From an uncultured bacterium (GTDB taxonomy: Bacteria > Bacillota_I > Bacilli_A > Mycoplasmatales > Metamycoplasmataceae): a DNA stretch of 19,068 bases. Positions 7,168-15,814 of this stretch are shown in pieces. How positions within the stretch are numbered: the first letter of the stretch is position 1; each line of letters opens with the position of its first letter. The position numbers and the translations under genes are program-made. The notes under the pieces were generated by a model that saw only the letters and a list, made by a program, of their open reading frames with translations, was not told the origin of the DNA and searched no databases. The DNA is taken from assembly GCA_929200685.1 (NCBI GenBank), contig CAKNAO010000003.1, positions 1 to 19,068 of the forward strand, written 5' to 3'.

Positions 7168-8826
7168 ATGAATAAAATAAATTTAGATAATGTTCCAAAA
7201 AAATCAGGAATTTATTTATGAAAAGATAAGTTTGATAACATTATTTATGTAGGAAAAGCTAAAAATTTAAAATTAAGAATGAATCAATATCTTAGAGGTA
7301 TGATGAATTCATATAAAACTTCTAATTTAGTTTCTAATATTTTTTCTTATGAATATATTATTACTCCAACTGAAAAAGAAGCTTTACTACTTGAAAAAAA
7401 TTATATTAATAAATATAATCCTAAATTCAATATTTTACTTGTGGATGATAAAAAATATCCTTATATTGAGGTTTCTTTAAAAGAAAAACTTGAAATAAAA
7501 CATTGTTTTTCAATTAAGAAAAAAACAAAAAATACTACTTATTTTGGACCATATCCAGCTGGTTTTGGTGCTAAAAAACTTAAAGATTTAGTTAGTCGTT
7601 TTACACTATATGAAAAGGGTCTTTTAATTAAAAATAAAAATCAAAAATTTTGAAAAAAACAATATATTAAAGCTTGTAAAATTTTATCAAATACTCAAAA
7701 AGGATTAGTTAATGAAATTAAAAATAAAATTCAAGAAGCTTCTAATAATATGAAATATGAACTTGCAGATGAATATAATAAAAGTTTAATTCATTTAATT
7801 GAAAACAAAGAAAAACAAGTAATTGAATTAAATGATAAAAAAAATATTGATGTTTTTGGAGTTGTAAAAAAATATGATAAACTTTCAATTAATATTTTAT
7901 TTTTTAGATATGGATTTTTACTTTCAAAAAAAGATTATATTGTTAATATTGTAAATAATGAAGATGATTCAATTCAAGAATTTATTGAAAAATATTATTG
8001 AATTAATAAAAAACCTGATTTAATTATTTTAGAAAACAAATTAACTATTGATATTGATACTGAAATTCCTCAAAAAGGTAAAAAATTTAAAATACTTAAA
8101 ATGGCTAAAGAAAATGCTTTAGATAACTTAGATTTAAAAATTCAAGCTCACAAAAGAAAAGAAGAACAAATTGAAGAATCTATTAAATATTTAGAAAAAA
8201 TAGTTAATAAAAAAATTAATCATATTTTAATGATTGATAATTCTAATACTAATAATTATGAACCAGTTTCTGTAATAGTTTCTTACAGAAATGGTGTTAA
8301 GCAAACAAGTGAATATAGAAAATATAAGTTAACAATAAAAAATCGTCAAGCTGATGTTGAATACATAAAACAAGGAATAATAAAATATTTTAAAAATAAT
8401 ATTAATGCAATACCAGATTTATTTATTGTTGATGGTGGTTTAGCTCAAGTTAATGAAGCAAGAAAATGAATTAATAATATTCCAGTTATTGGTATTTCAA
8501 AAGATCAAAATCATAAAACTAAAAATATTATTGATTTAAATAATAATATTATTCCAATTGAAAATAGTTATTTATTAATTTTTTTATCAAATATTCAAAT
8601 TGAAGTAGATAAATATGCTAAAAATTATCATTCAAATATAAGGTTAAAATCTAGTCTTCAAAACTCTTTAACATTAATTAATGGTGTTGGTCCTTTTATT
8701 GAAAAAAAATTAATTAAATATTTTAAAAATTATGCTTCAATTTACAATGCTTCAATTGAAGAACTTGAAAAAGTTGTTTCTCATAAAATAGCACTTAACA
8801 TCAAAGACTATTTTAATAAAAGGTAA
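7168..8826 (+). CDS. uvrC: UvrABC excinuclease subunit C
   Basis: This 552-aa nucleotide-excision-repair nuclease makes the 3' and 5' incisions beside a lesion marked by UvrA-UvrB. Domains in order: an N-terminal GIY-YIG nuclease (GIYLW then IIYVGKAKNL, residues about 14-34) for the 3' cut; a UVR motif (about 184-218, EIKNKIQEA and on) that binds UvrB; an RNase H-like endonuclease with Asp357 (MIDNSN), Asp422 (LFIVDGGLAQVNEA) and His488 (KNYHSNIR) for the 5' cut; and a C-terminal helix-hairpin-helix region (LINGVGPFIEKKLIKYF) for DNA binding. It is slightly shorter than the usual 600 or so residues. TGA Trp codons occur at 7218, 7651 and 7999 among others. It is transcribed alone from a leaderless promoter and is followed by a tRNA gene. 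Confidence 0.93.
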
Positions 8827-8836
8827 AATTTAATGT

Positions 8837-8842
8837 TAAAAT
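8837..8842 (+). promoter_or_regulatory. Possible -10 box of tRNA-Arg
   Basis: TAAAAT lies 14 nt before the mature tRNA 5' end, a plausible position for a start site at about 8849-8851. The match is weak, and read-through from uvrC followed by processing is an alternative. Confidence 0.3.
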
Positions 8843-8856
8843 ATTTTTGTGGTTAT

Positions 8857-8933
8857 GGTCTCGTAGCTCAGCTGGACAGAGCACGTCCCTTCTAAGGATG
8901 CGGTCAGAGGTTCGAATCCTCTCGGGATCACCA
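8857..8933 (+). tRNA. tRNA-Arg (anticodon UCU)
   Basis: This is a complete 77-nt cloverleaf with encoded CCA. The acceptor GGTCTCG pairs with CGGGATC (two G-U pairs), discriminator A. The D arm is GCTC/GAGC. The anticodon stem CGTCC/GGATG encloses loop CTTCTAA, giving anticodon TCT. The variable loop is CGGTC, and the T arm AGAGG/CCTCT holds loop TTCGAAT. It reads AGA (and AGG by wobble), the main arginine codon in this window. It is by far the most GC-rich island here. A run of seven T residues begins immediately after CCA and may serve as terminator. Confidence 0.97.
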
Positions 8934-8941
8934 TTTTTTTA

Positions 8942-8954
8942 TTTTCTTTATAAT
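8942..8954 (+). promoter_or_regulatory. Leaderless promoter TTTTCTTTATAAT of the DUF3196-like gene
   Basis: TATAAT at 8949-8954 ends 6 nt before ATG 8961, with no Shine-Dalgarno. The 13-mer is identical to those at 5741-5753 and 11007-11019. Confidence 0.6.
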
Positions 8955-8960
8955 AAAAGT

Positions 8961-9644
8961 ATGAAAAAAAATTATTATGAAGAAAAAATTTCTTATATTG
9001 AATCTTTAATTAAAAATAAAAAATATAAAAAAGCTAATCAAGAAATTTTAAATGAATTAAATCTTCCATATGTTCCTAAAATTTACGAAGATATTTTTAA
9101 TTCAATGTTTGAACAAATTAAAGAATATTCAGAAAATAATTTTTCTAAGACAATTTCAAAAGATGTAGCAATTGATTATTTAATTTCTAATGATGAAAAA
9201 AAAGAAACAATTGCAATCGAACTTTTAAGAAAACATAATCTTCATCATGACAAAGAAATTATTAAAAAAAGAATTGAAACATGAAATTTAAATAAAACCA
9301 TTTTAAAAGCTTATTTATTTGAAATTCTTGTAGAACAAAATATTAACATTGACATTAATTTAAATGGAATTATTTTAAATCCAGCAAAATTTGGAAGTAT
9401 TTTAGATAAAAAGGAAGTTCAAAAAACAATTTTAGAAATTGAGAAAATTTTTATTAAAAATCCTTCTTGAAAAGAACTTGCAATAAATGAATTTCATAAA
9501 TTTCTTCTTTTTACTTATCCAGCAGTTCCAGTAAAACCAAAAGAATTTGCTTATGATATTGCTAAAATTATTGAATCACATTTTGATAAAAAAACAAGTT
9601 TAACTATAAAACAACAAAGAATAAAAAATATACTTTCAAGTTAA
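8961..9644 (+). CDS. DUF3196-like helical protein (mycoplasma MPN330-type)
   Basis: This 227-aa soluble protein is predicted to be almost entirely alpha-helical and rich in Lys/Glu. The N-terminal 50 residues (YIESLIKNKKYKKANQEILNEL followed by LPYVP) read like a TPR-type helical pair; later come KDVAIDYLISND and ETIAIELLRKHN. There is no signal peptide or catalytic motif. The position immediately upstream of tig, and the pattern, match my recollection of the mycoplasma DUF3196 family (MPN330 next to MPN331/tig in M. pneumoniae, MG237 next to MG238). That assignment is from memory, not from a search. Function is unknown; adjacency to trigger factor and secA suggests a link to nascent-protein handling. 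The true start is ATG 8961; an upstream frame extension simply translates the tRNA gene. Confidence 0.7.
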
Positions 9645-9661
9645 CTTTTTTATTAATCATT

Positions 9662-9692
9662 TATAATTTTTTTAAATAAATTAAAAAAGGAG
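9662..9692 (+). promoter_or_regulatory. Promoter and Shine-Dalgarno deciding the TTG start of tig
   Basis: TATAAT at 9662-9667 is followed by AAAAAAGGAG (9683-9692). The Shine-Dalgarno sits 7 nt before TTG 9700, and no in-frame ATG lies between it and the trigger-factor ribosome-binding motif, so TTG is the start. Confidence 0.65.
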
Positions 9693-9699
9693 TTTAAAA

Positions 9700-10974
9700 T
9701 TGATAAAAACTAATTTTAAAAAAGAATTATCAGAATTACACATTGATGTTATTGCTGATAAAAAAATTTGAAAAGAACAACAAAACAAAGCATTTAACAA
9801 GTTAAAACAAAATCTTTCATTAAAAGGATTTAGAAAAGGTAAAGTTCCAGAAACAATTGCTAGAAAAAATATTTCAGAACAAAAAATTATTGAAGAGGCT
9901 TTAAAAGAAACATTAAATATTTTGGTTTCTAAAGCTTCAAAAGAAATTAACAAAGACATTTTAGTATTAGATTCACCAACATATAAAATTCAAAAAATTT
10001 CTAATGTTGATCTTGAAGTGTCTTTTTTATATCCAATTTATCCAGAAGTTGAAATGCCAGATTATAAAAAAGTTGGTATTAAATATGAAGAACAAAAAAT
10101 TGAACCAAAAAAAATTGTTGAAGAGCTTGAAAATCTTAAAAAAATGAAAACAATTAGTCAAAAAAAAGAAGGAAATATTGAAAAAGAAGATTATGTAACA
10201 TTTGATTTTGAAGGGTTTGTAGATGGAAAATCATTTGAAGGTAGTAAAAGTGAAAATTATAAACTTGAAATAGGATCTGGTCAATTTATTCCAGGTTTTG
10301 AAGATCAAATGATTGGTCTTAAAAAAGGTGATAAAAAAGAAATTAAAGTTACTTTCCCTAAGAATTACCATTTTGAAAAACTTCAAAATAAACCTGCTAT
10401 ATTTAATATAAAAATAAATGAAATTGAAATTAAAAAACTTCCAAAACTTGATGATGAATTTGCAAAATCTATTAATGCTCCAAATGTTAAAACAATTGGA
10501 GAACTTAAAAATTATCTTAAAGAAGTTTTAAATAAACAAAATAGACAAAGAGCAAGAGAAAATTTTAGAAATAAAATATTTAAAAAACTTTTAGAAAAAA
10601 CAAAAATTATTTTACCTCATGCATTAGTTCAAAAACAAATTCAAAATTCTAAAGAAAAATTTGAAGAAACAATTAAAAAACAAGGTTTAACAATGGAAAA
10701 ATATTTTGAACAATTTAAAACTAATGAAGAAGAATTTCTAAATAAACTTAAAAAAGAAGCAGAAGAAAATATTAAAACTTCAATTTTATTTACAGAAATT
10801 GCTAAAAAAGAAAATATTAAACTTACTAACGAAGATTATGAAAGAGAATATAAAAATTTAGCTCTAGTTTATGCTCAAACTGAAGAATCAGTTAAAAAGA
10901 TGGTCACTAAAAAACAAATGCAAATTCCATTAACAAATGATAGAGTTATAGATTTATTAATTAAATACAATTAA
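9700..10974 (+). CDS. tig: Trigger factor (ribosome-associated chaperone / peptidyl-prolyl isomerase)
   Basis: This 424-aa chaperone docks at the ribosomal exit tunnel (protein L23) and shields nascent chains. The N-terminal ribosome-binding domain ends with LKGFRKGKVPE (residues 41-51), the GFRxGxxP signature. An FKBP-type PPIase domain covers about residues 160-245 (DYVTFDFEGFVDGKSFEG, YKLEIGSGQFIPGFEDQM, GLKKGDKKEIKVTFP). The C-terminal helical arms (250-424) form the substrate cradle. It starts at TTG 9700, supported by the Shine-Dalgarno and by the need to include the GFRKGKVP domain. An internal ATG is not available until after that motif, so any annotation that starts later would lose the ribosome-binding domain. 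A TGA Trp codon lies near residue 24. Length is normal for the family. Confidence 0.92.
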
Positions 10975-10982
10975 TAAAAAAA

Positions 10983-11010
10983 TATTAAAAGTTAATGGTA
11001 TTGTTTTTTT
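10983..11010 (+). terminator. Possible weak terminator after tig
   Basis: ATTAA-AAG-TTAAT (10984-10996, plus a G-U pair outside) forms a short hairpin, with a run of seven T at 11004-11010. The stem is all A/T and the T-run starts 7 nt after it, so it is weak. The same T-run is part of the secA promoter element. Confidence 0.3.
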
Positions 11011-11019
11011 CTTTATAAT
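11007..11019 (+). promoter_or_regulatory. Leaderless promoter TTTTCTTTATAAT of secA
   Basis: TATAAT at 11014-11019 ends 6 nt before ATG 11026, with no Shine-Dalgarno. It is preceded by an unbroken T tract. Confidence 0.65.
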
Positions 11020-11025
11020 AGTTTT

Positions 11026-13401
11026 ATGAAAAAATTTTTTACATCAATAGAGTTAAGAAATGCTTATAAAGAGCTTAAACTAATAAATAATTTATCAGAA
11101 GAAATGAAAAATCTTTCTAATGAAAAATTAAAAGCTAAAACAAAAGAATTTAAAGAAAGATTAAAAAATGGTGAAACTTTAGATGATATTAGAGTTGAAG
11201 TTTTTGCTGTTATTAGAGAAGTTACAGATAGAAGATTAAAAAAAAGACCTTTTGATGTTCAAATTTTAGGTGGTCTTGTTCTTGATTATGGTTCTGTTTC
11301 CGAAATGAAAACTGGTGAAGGTAAAACAATTGCCTCAATTGCACCTGTTTATTTAAATGCTTTAACTGGTAAAGGCGTTATTGTTTCAACGGTTAATGAA
11401 TATCTTGCAGTTAGAGATGCTACTGAAGTTTCTCAAGTTCATGAATGAATGGGACTTTCAGTTGGTATTAATTTAAAAGAAAAAAGTGATTCTGAAAAAA
11501 GAGAAGCTTATCAATTTGATATTACTTATTCAATTCATTCAGAAATTGGTTTTGATTATTTAAGAGATAACATGGTTAAATCATTTGAATTTAAAGTTCA
11601 AAGACCATTTAATTTTGCTTTAATTGATGAAGTTGATTCAATATTAATTGATGAAGCTAGAACTCCTTTAATTGTTTCGGGAGGTACTGCAGAAAATTCA
11701 AAAGTTTATTTAAATGCTGATAAATTTGCAAAATCACTTAAAAAAAATGATGATTTTGATATTGATGGTGAAACTAAATCAATTCAACTTACTGAACAAG
11801 GAATGGAAAAAGCTGCTAATTTTTTTGGAGTTACTAATATTTTTGAAATTCAACATTCTGATATTGTTCATAGAGTTAACAATGCTTTAAGAGCAAATAA
11901 AATATTATTTAAAGATGCTGATTATATTGTTCATGATAATAAAATTTTAATTGTTGATGCTTTTACTGGTCGTGTAATGGAGGGAAGAAGTTTTTCAGAT
12001 GGTCTTCATCAAGCACTTCAAGCCAAAGAAAATGTTGAAATTGAACCAGAAACAAAAACTCTTGCTACTATTACATATCAAAATTTATTTAGAATGTTTA
12101 AAAAACTTTCCGGTATGACTGGAACTGCTAAAACTGAAGAAGATGAATTTTTAGATATTTATAATATGAAAGTTCAAGTGATTCCCACAAATAAACCGAT
12201 GATTAGAATTGATAGACAAGATTTAATATTTTCAAATATAGAAGCAAAATATAAAGCAATAATTAATGATATTAAAAGTAGATATAAAACCGGTCAACCA
12301 GTTTTAGTTGGAACTGAAGAAGTTTTTGAATCTGAAAGAATTTCTAAAATGCTTAAAAAAGAAAAAATACCTCATAAAGTTCTTAATGCTAAACAAAATG
12401 AAAAAGAAGCTGAAATTATTTCTCATGCTGGAGAAGAAAATTCAATTACTATTGCTACTAATATGGCTGGTCGTGGAACTGATATTCAACCTACACGGAA
12501 AACTGTTGAACTTGGTGGTTTATATGTTCTTGGGACAAATAAATCTGAGGCTAGAAGAATTGATAATCAATTAAAAGGTCGTTCAGGTCGTCAAGGAGAT
12601 ATTGGTGAATCAAGATTTTATCTTTCACTTGATGATAAATTAATTTCAAGGTTTTCAAATCAACCAAAATTAAAAAAAATATTTGAAAAACATGGAGATG
12701 AACCAATCAAAAATAGAGCAGTTATTAGAGCTATGAAAGTTGCACAAATGAAAATTGAAGGATTTAATTTTGATGCAAGAAAAAATGTTCTTCAATTTGA
12801 TGATGTTATTAGACAACAAAGAGATTTAATTTATGCTCAAAGAGACATTATTATTTCTAAAGACAATTTATCAAAAGTTATTAAAAGAATGATGAAATCA
12901 GTAGTTGTAGATTTGTTTGAAGATGAAACATTTAATACAATTAGAGATAAAAATAATAAAATTGATTTATTTAAATTTATAGATATTATTAATTCAATTT
13001 GATTCAATATTATTGATAAAAAGTTAAAAATTGAAGATCTTAAAAATAAAACTGAAGAAAATTTAATTAAAATTGTTAAAAAATTTTTATTTGATGGTTA
13101 TGAAAATATGAGGCAAAACATTATAGATAATTTATCAGAAGAAGAACTTTATTCGATTGAAAAAGATATTGTACTTAAAACATTTGATGAAAATTGACAA
13201 CTTCATATTGAAAAAATGACTAAATTAAGAATTTCTTCATCAATGGCTTCTTATGCTCAACAAAATCCATATCAAGTTTATGTTGAAAAAGGTTCTGAAC
13301 ATTTTGCAGAACTTTTAAAGAGAATTTCACATAATACTATAAAGTTAATAATGTCAAATTATTATGGTCGAAAAGACTTAGTTATTGATTCACAAGAATA
13401 G
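11026..13401 (+). CDS. secA: Preprotein translocase ATPase subunit SecA
   Basis: This 791-aa motor drives proteins through SecYEG. Walker A is SEMKTGEGKT (residues 92-101) and Walker B is LIDEVDSILIDEARTPLIVSG, with D201/E202. GFDYLRDNM (DEAD-motor motif) precedes Walker B, VLVGTEE and TNMAGRGTDI lie in the second motor domain, and LKGRSGRQGD is the arginine-finger motif. The C-terminal scaffold (LQFDDVIRQQRDLIYAQRD) is present. It ends at DSQE without the SEC-C zinc-binding tail of many SecA proteins, which accounts for the shorter length compared with about 840 aa in Bacillus. TGA Trp codons at 11446-11448, 13000-13002 and 13195-13197 must be read through. One CGG Arg codon at 12496-12498 is the only in-frame CGG I found in the window. 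It is transcribed from a leaderless promoter. Confidence 0.96.
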
Positions 13402-13450
13402 AAAAAATATTAATTTTTATTAACTAAAAAACTATTTTTGTTTATATATT

Positions 13451-13494
13451 TATAATGTAAAATTAAAATAGTCTAAAAATTGCCCTTGAAAGGA
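13451..13494 (+). promoter_or_regulatory. Promoter, leader and Shine-Dalgarno of the lysS operon
   Basis: TATAAT at 13451-13456 precedes a leader of about 40 nt that ends with GAAAGGA (13488-13494), 8 nt before ATG 13503. No further TATAAT with suitable spacing was seen at the starts of the next four genes, so it probably drives the whole lysS-to-hinT cluster. Confidence 0.55.
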
Positions 13495-13502
13495 AAAATT
13501 TT

Positions 13503-14969
13503 ATGAAAAGAAATTTTAGTGAACAAGAATTAATTAGAAGACAAAAAATAGAAATTATGAAAAAAGATGGAATTAATCCTTTTTCAAGAGATTCAGAACA
13601 TTCTAATAATTCAAAAACACTTAAAGAAAAATATAATCAATATTCTCGAGAAGAACTTTTAGATAAAAAAGAAGTTGTTTCTATCGTTGGTAGAATTATG
13701 ACAATTAGAGGTCCTTTCATTATTGGAAAAGATGGGTTTGGTTCAATTCAAGCTTATGTTGATAAAAAAAAATATCCTCAAATATTAAAAGCATTTAATT
13801 ATTTAGATATTGGTGATATTGTTAAATTTGAAGGTAATATTATGAAAACTAATACTGGAGTTTTAACAATTAAAGCAAAAAAAATTATTTTTCTTGCTAA
13901 ATCTTTAAAACCACTTCCTGAAAAATTTCATGGACTTAAAGATGTTGAAGAAAGATATAGAAAAAGATATCTTGATTTAATTATGAATGATAAAGTAAAA
14001 GAAATTTTTTGAACTAGAACAAAAATTATTTCAAAAATTAGAAATTTTTTTAATAATTTAAATTATTTAGAAGCAGATACACCAGTTTTACAAAATTCTT
14101 TAAGTGGAGCAGCAGCCGAACCTTTTGAAACTTATCATAATTCTTTAAAAACTAATCTTTATTTAAGGATTGCCACTGAAATTCCTCTTAAAAAATTATT
14201 AGTTGGTGGATTTGATAGAGTTTATGAAATTGGAAGAATATTTAGAAATGAAGGAATTGATACAACTCATAATCCTGAATTTACTTCAGTTGAATTTTAT
14301 GAAGCATATTCTAATTTGGAAAAAATCATGCTTAGAACTGAAGAAATTTTTATTGAAATTGCTAAAATGCTTAATAAAGAAAAAATAGAATTTAATGGAA
14401 ATAAAATTTCTTTAAAAGCACCATTTACAAGAATTAATATGGTTGATGTTGTTAATGAAAAAACTAATAAAGATTTTAGAAATATTTCTTTAGTCGAAGC
14501 AAAAGAAGTTGCAAAAAATCATGGCATAAAATTAAAAAAATATTATAAGTTAGGTCATATTATTAATGATTTATTTGAAGAATTAATAGAAAAAACATTA
14601 ATTCAACCAACATTTGTAATCGGATATCCAATTGAAACTTCACCATTTGCAACTAAAAATAAAAAAGATAAAAGATTTACAGATAGAGCCGAACTTTTTA
14701 TTAATGGAAAAGAATATGCAAATATGTTTAATGAAATTAATGATCCAATTGATCAATTAGAAAGATTTGAATCTCAATTTAAAGAGAGAAAATCAGGAAA
14801 TAAAGAAGCTAATGAAATTGATATGGAATTTATTAAAGCTATTGAACATGGAATGCCACCTGCAGGTGGATGTGGTATTGGAATAGATCGATTAATAATG
14901 TTGTTTACCAGCAAAAAATCTATAAGAGAAGTACTTTTATTTCCACATTTAAAGAATAAAAATAAGTAA
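13503..14969 (+). CDS. lysS: Lysyl-tRNA synthetase, class II
   Basis: This 488-aa synthetase charges tRNA-Lys. The N-terminal OB-fold anticodon-binding domain (about 55-145: VSIVGRIMTIRGPF, FGSIQAYVD, IVKFEGNIMKTNTG) is followed by the class II catalytic core. The core has the motif 1 region (YRKRYLDLIMN), SGAAAEPFETYHNSL, LYLRIATEIPLKKLLVGGFDRVYEIGR, motif 2 IFRNEGIDTTHNPEFTSVEFY, and motif 3 AGGCGIGIDRLIMLFT ending in REVLLFPHLK. The usual PTGGLGIGIDR is PAGGCGIGIDR here. The TGA at 14010-14012 is Trp. It is the first gene of a tight cluster: its TAA stop is also the beginning of the Shine-Dalgarno (TAAGGAG, 14967-14973) of the following HAD gene. Confidence 0.95.
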
Positions 14970-14979
14970 GGAGTTTATT

Positions 14980-15801
14980 ATGAACAAAAAAGTTTTTGTT
15001 TTTGATGTTGATGGAACTTTATTGAATAAAAAAGAAAAAATACAACCATCTCATATTAAGGCATTATTAAAAACAAAAGAAAAAGGACATGAAATAGTAC
15101 TTTGTTCTGGTAGAGGTTTTGATGATATGATTCCTGTGCTTGAACAACTTCCTAAAGATCTTGTTAGATTTTTAGTATGTAATAACGGAACTTATATTCA
15201 TGATCTTTATGATAGTAAAAATATTATTGATAGTTATATAGATTTTTCTATACTTAAAAAGTTTGAAGAAATTGGGAGAAAACATGTGGTTTTATTTTCA
15301 ATTCATACTCTTGATGTAACAAAAAGAGGTCATTTATGAGCAAAAGAAAATGAACCAGAATGATATCAAAAAGTTCTTCATGGAGAATGACATAAATTTC
15401 AACATGTTCCATTTTCTGATGCTAAAAATTATGTTACTCACAATAAAATAACTCAACTTTCTTATAGAGCAACAAAAAAAATCATTAAAAAAATTAGAAA
15501 AGATTGTAGAATTTTTGAAGATAAATATAGTGTTTTTGTAAGTGGTGAAGTTTATGTTGATATTCTCCCTAAAAATAAAAGTAAATTAAATGGTTTAATT
15601 AACTTAAGTAAAATTTTAAATATTCCAATAACTAATTTTATTTCATTTGGTGATTCTGGTAATGATATTGAAATGCTTAATGGTTCTGGTATTGGTATTG
15701 CTGTTGGAAATGCTACTAAGGAAGCAAAGCAAGCTGCTGACATAATTATAGGAGATCACAATACTTCAGCTTTAGCTGATAAACTATTAGAATTAATATA
15801 G
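14980..15801 (+). CDS. Cof-type HAD-IIB family phosphatase
   Basis: This 273-aa haloacid dehalogenase-superfamily hydrolase has VFVFDVDGTLL (nucleophile D9 and D11, motif I), LCSGRGFDD (motif II), a Lys near PKNKSKLNG (motif III) and FGDSGNDIEML (D225, D229, motif IV). IAVGNATKEAKQAADII is the usual C-terminal block of the Cof/YidA subgroup. A C2-type cap lies between motifs II and III. Members are Mg-dependent phosphatases acting on sugar phosphates, nucleotides or flavin-related phosphates; the substrate cannot be told from sequence. The N-terminal cap region contains several Trp residues, all TGA. It starts 10 nt after lysS, with a Shine-Dalgarno that overlaps the lysS stop. Confidence 0.88.
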
Positions 15802-15814
15802 TTAGTGAGGAAAA

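Noticed and set aside
8847..8960. Open frame extending the DUF3196-like gene upstream (reads ...SRSSAGQSTSLL...)
   Set aside because: This is translation of the tRNA-Arg gene, a well-known false ORF signature. The real start is ATG 8961 after its own TATAAT.
9681..9959. Minus-strand open frame opposite the start of tig
   Set aside because: It is the complement of the conserved trigger-factor N-terminal domain and has no promoter or Shine-Dalgarno of its own.
12308..12574. Second + strand frame inside secA
   Set aside because: It is a Leu/Lys-rich shadow of the second motor domain of SecA in another frame.
13402..13450. A/T-rich partial inverted repeats after secA as a terminator
   Set aside because: The pairings are short, interrupted and expected by chance at this base composition, with no clear stem followed by a T-run.
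14203..14388. Second + strand frame inside lysS
   Set aside because: It is an out-of-frame shadow of motif 2 coding sequence.
15552..15743. Minus-strand frame inside the HAD phosphatase gene
   Set aside because: It is antisense to the conserved FGDSGND region, with no supporting signals.
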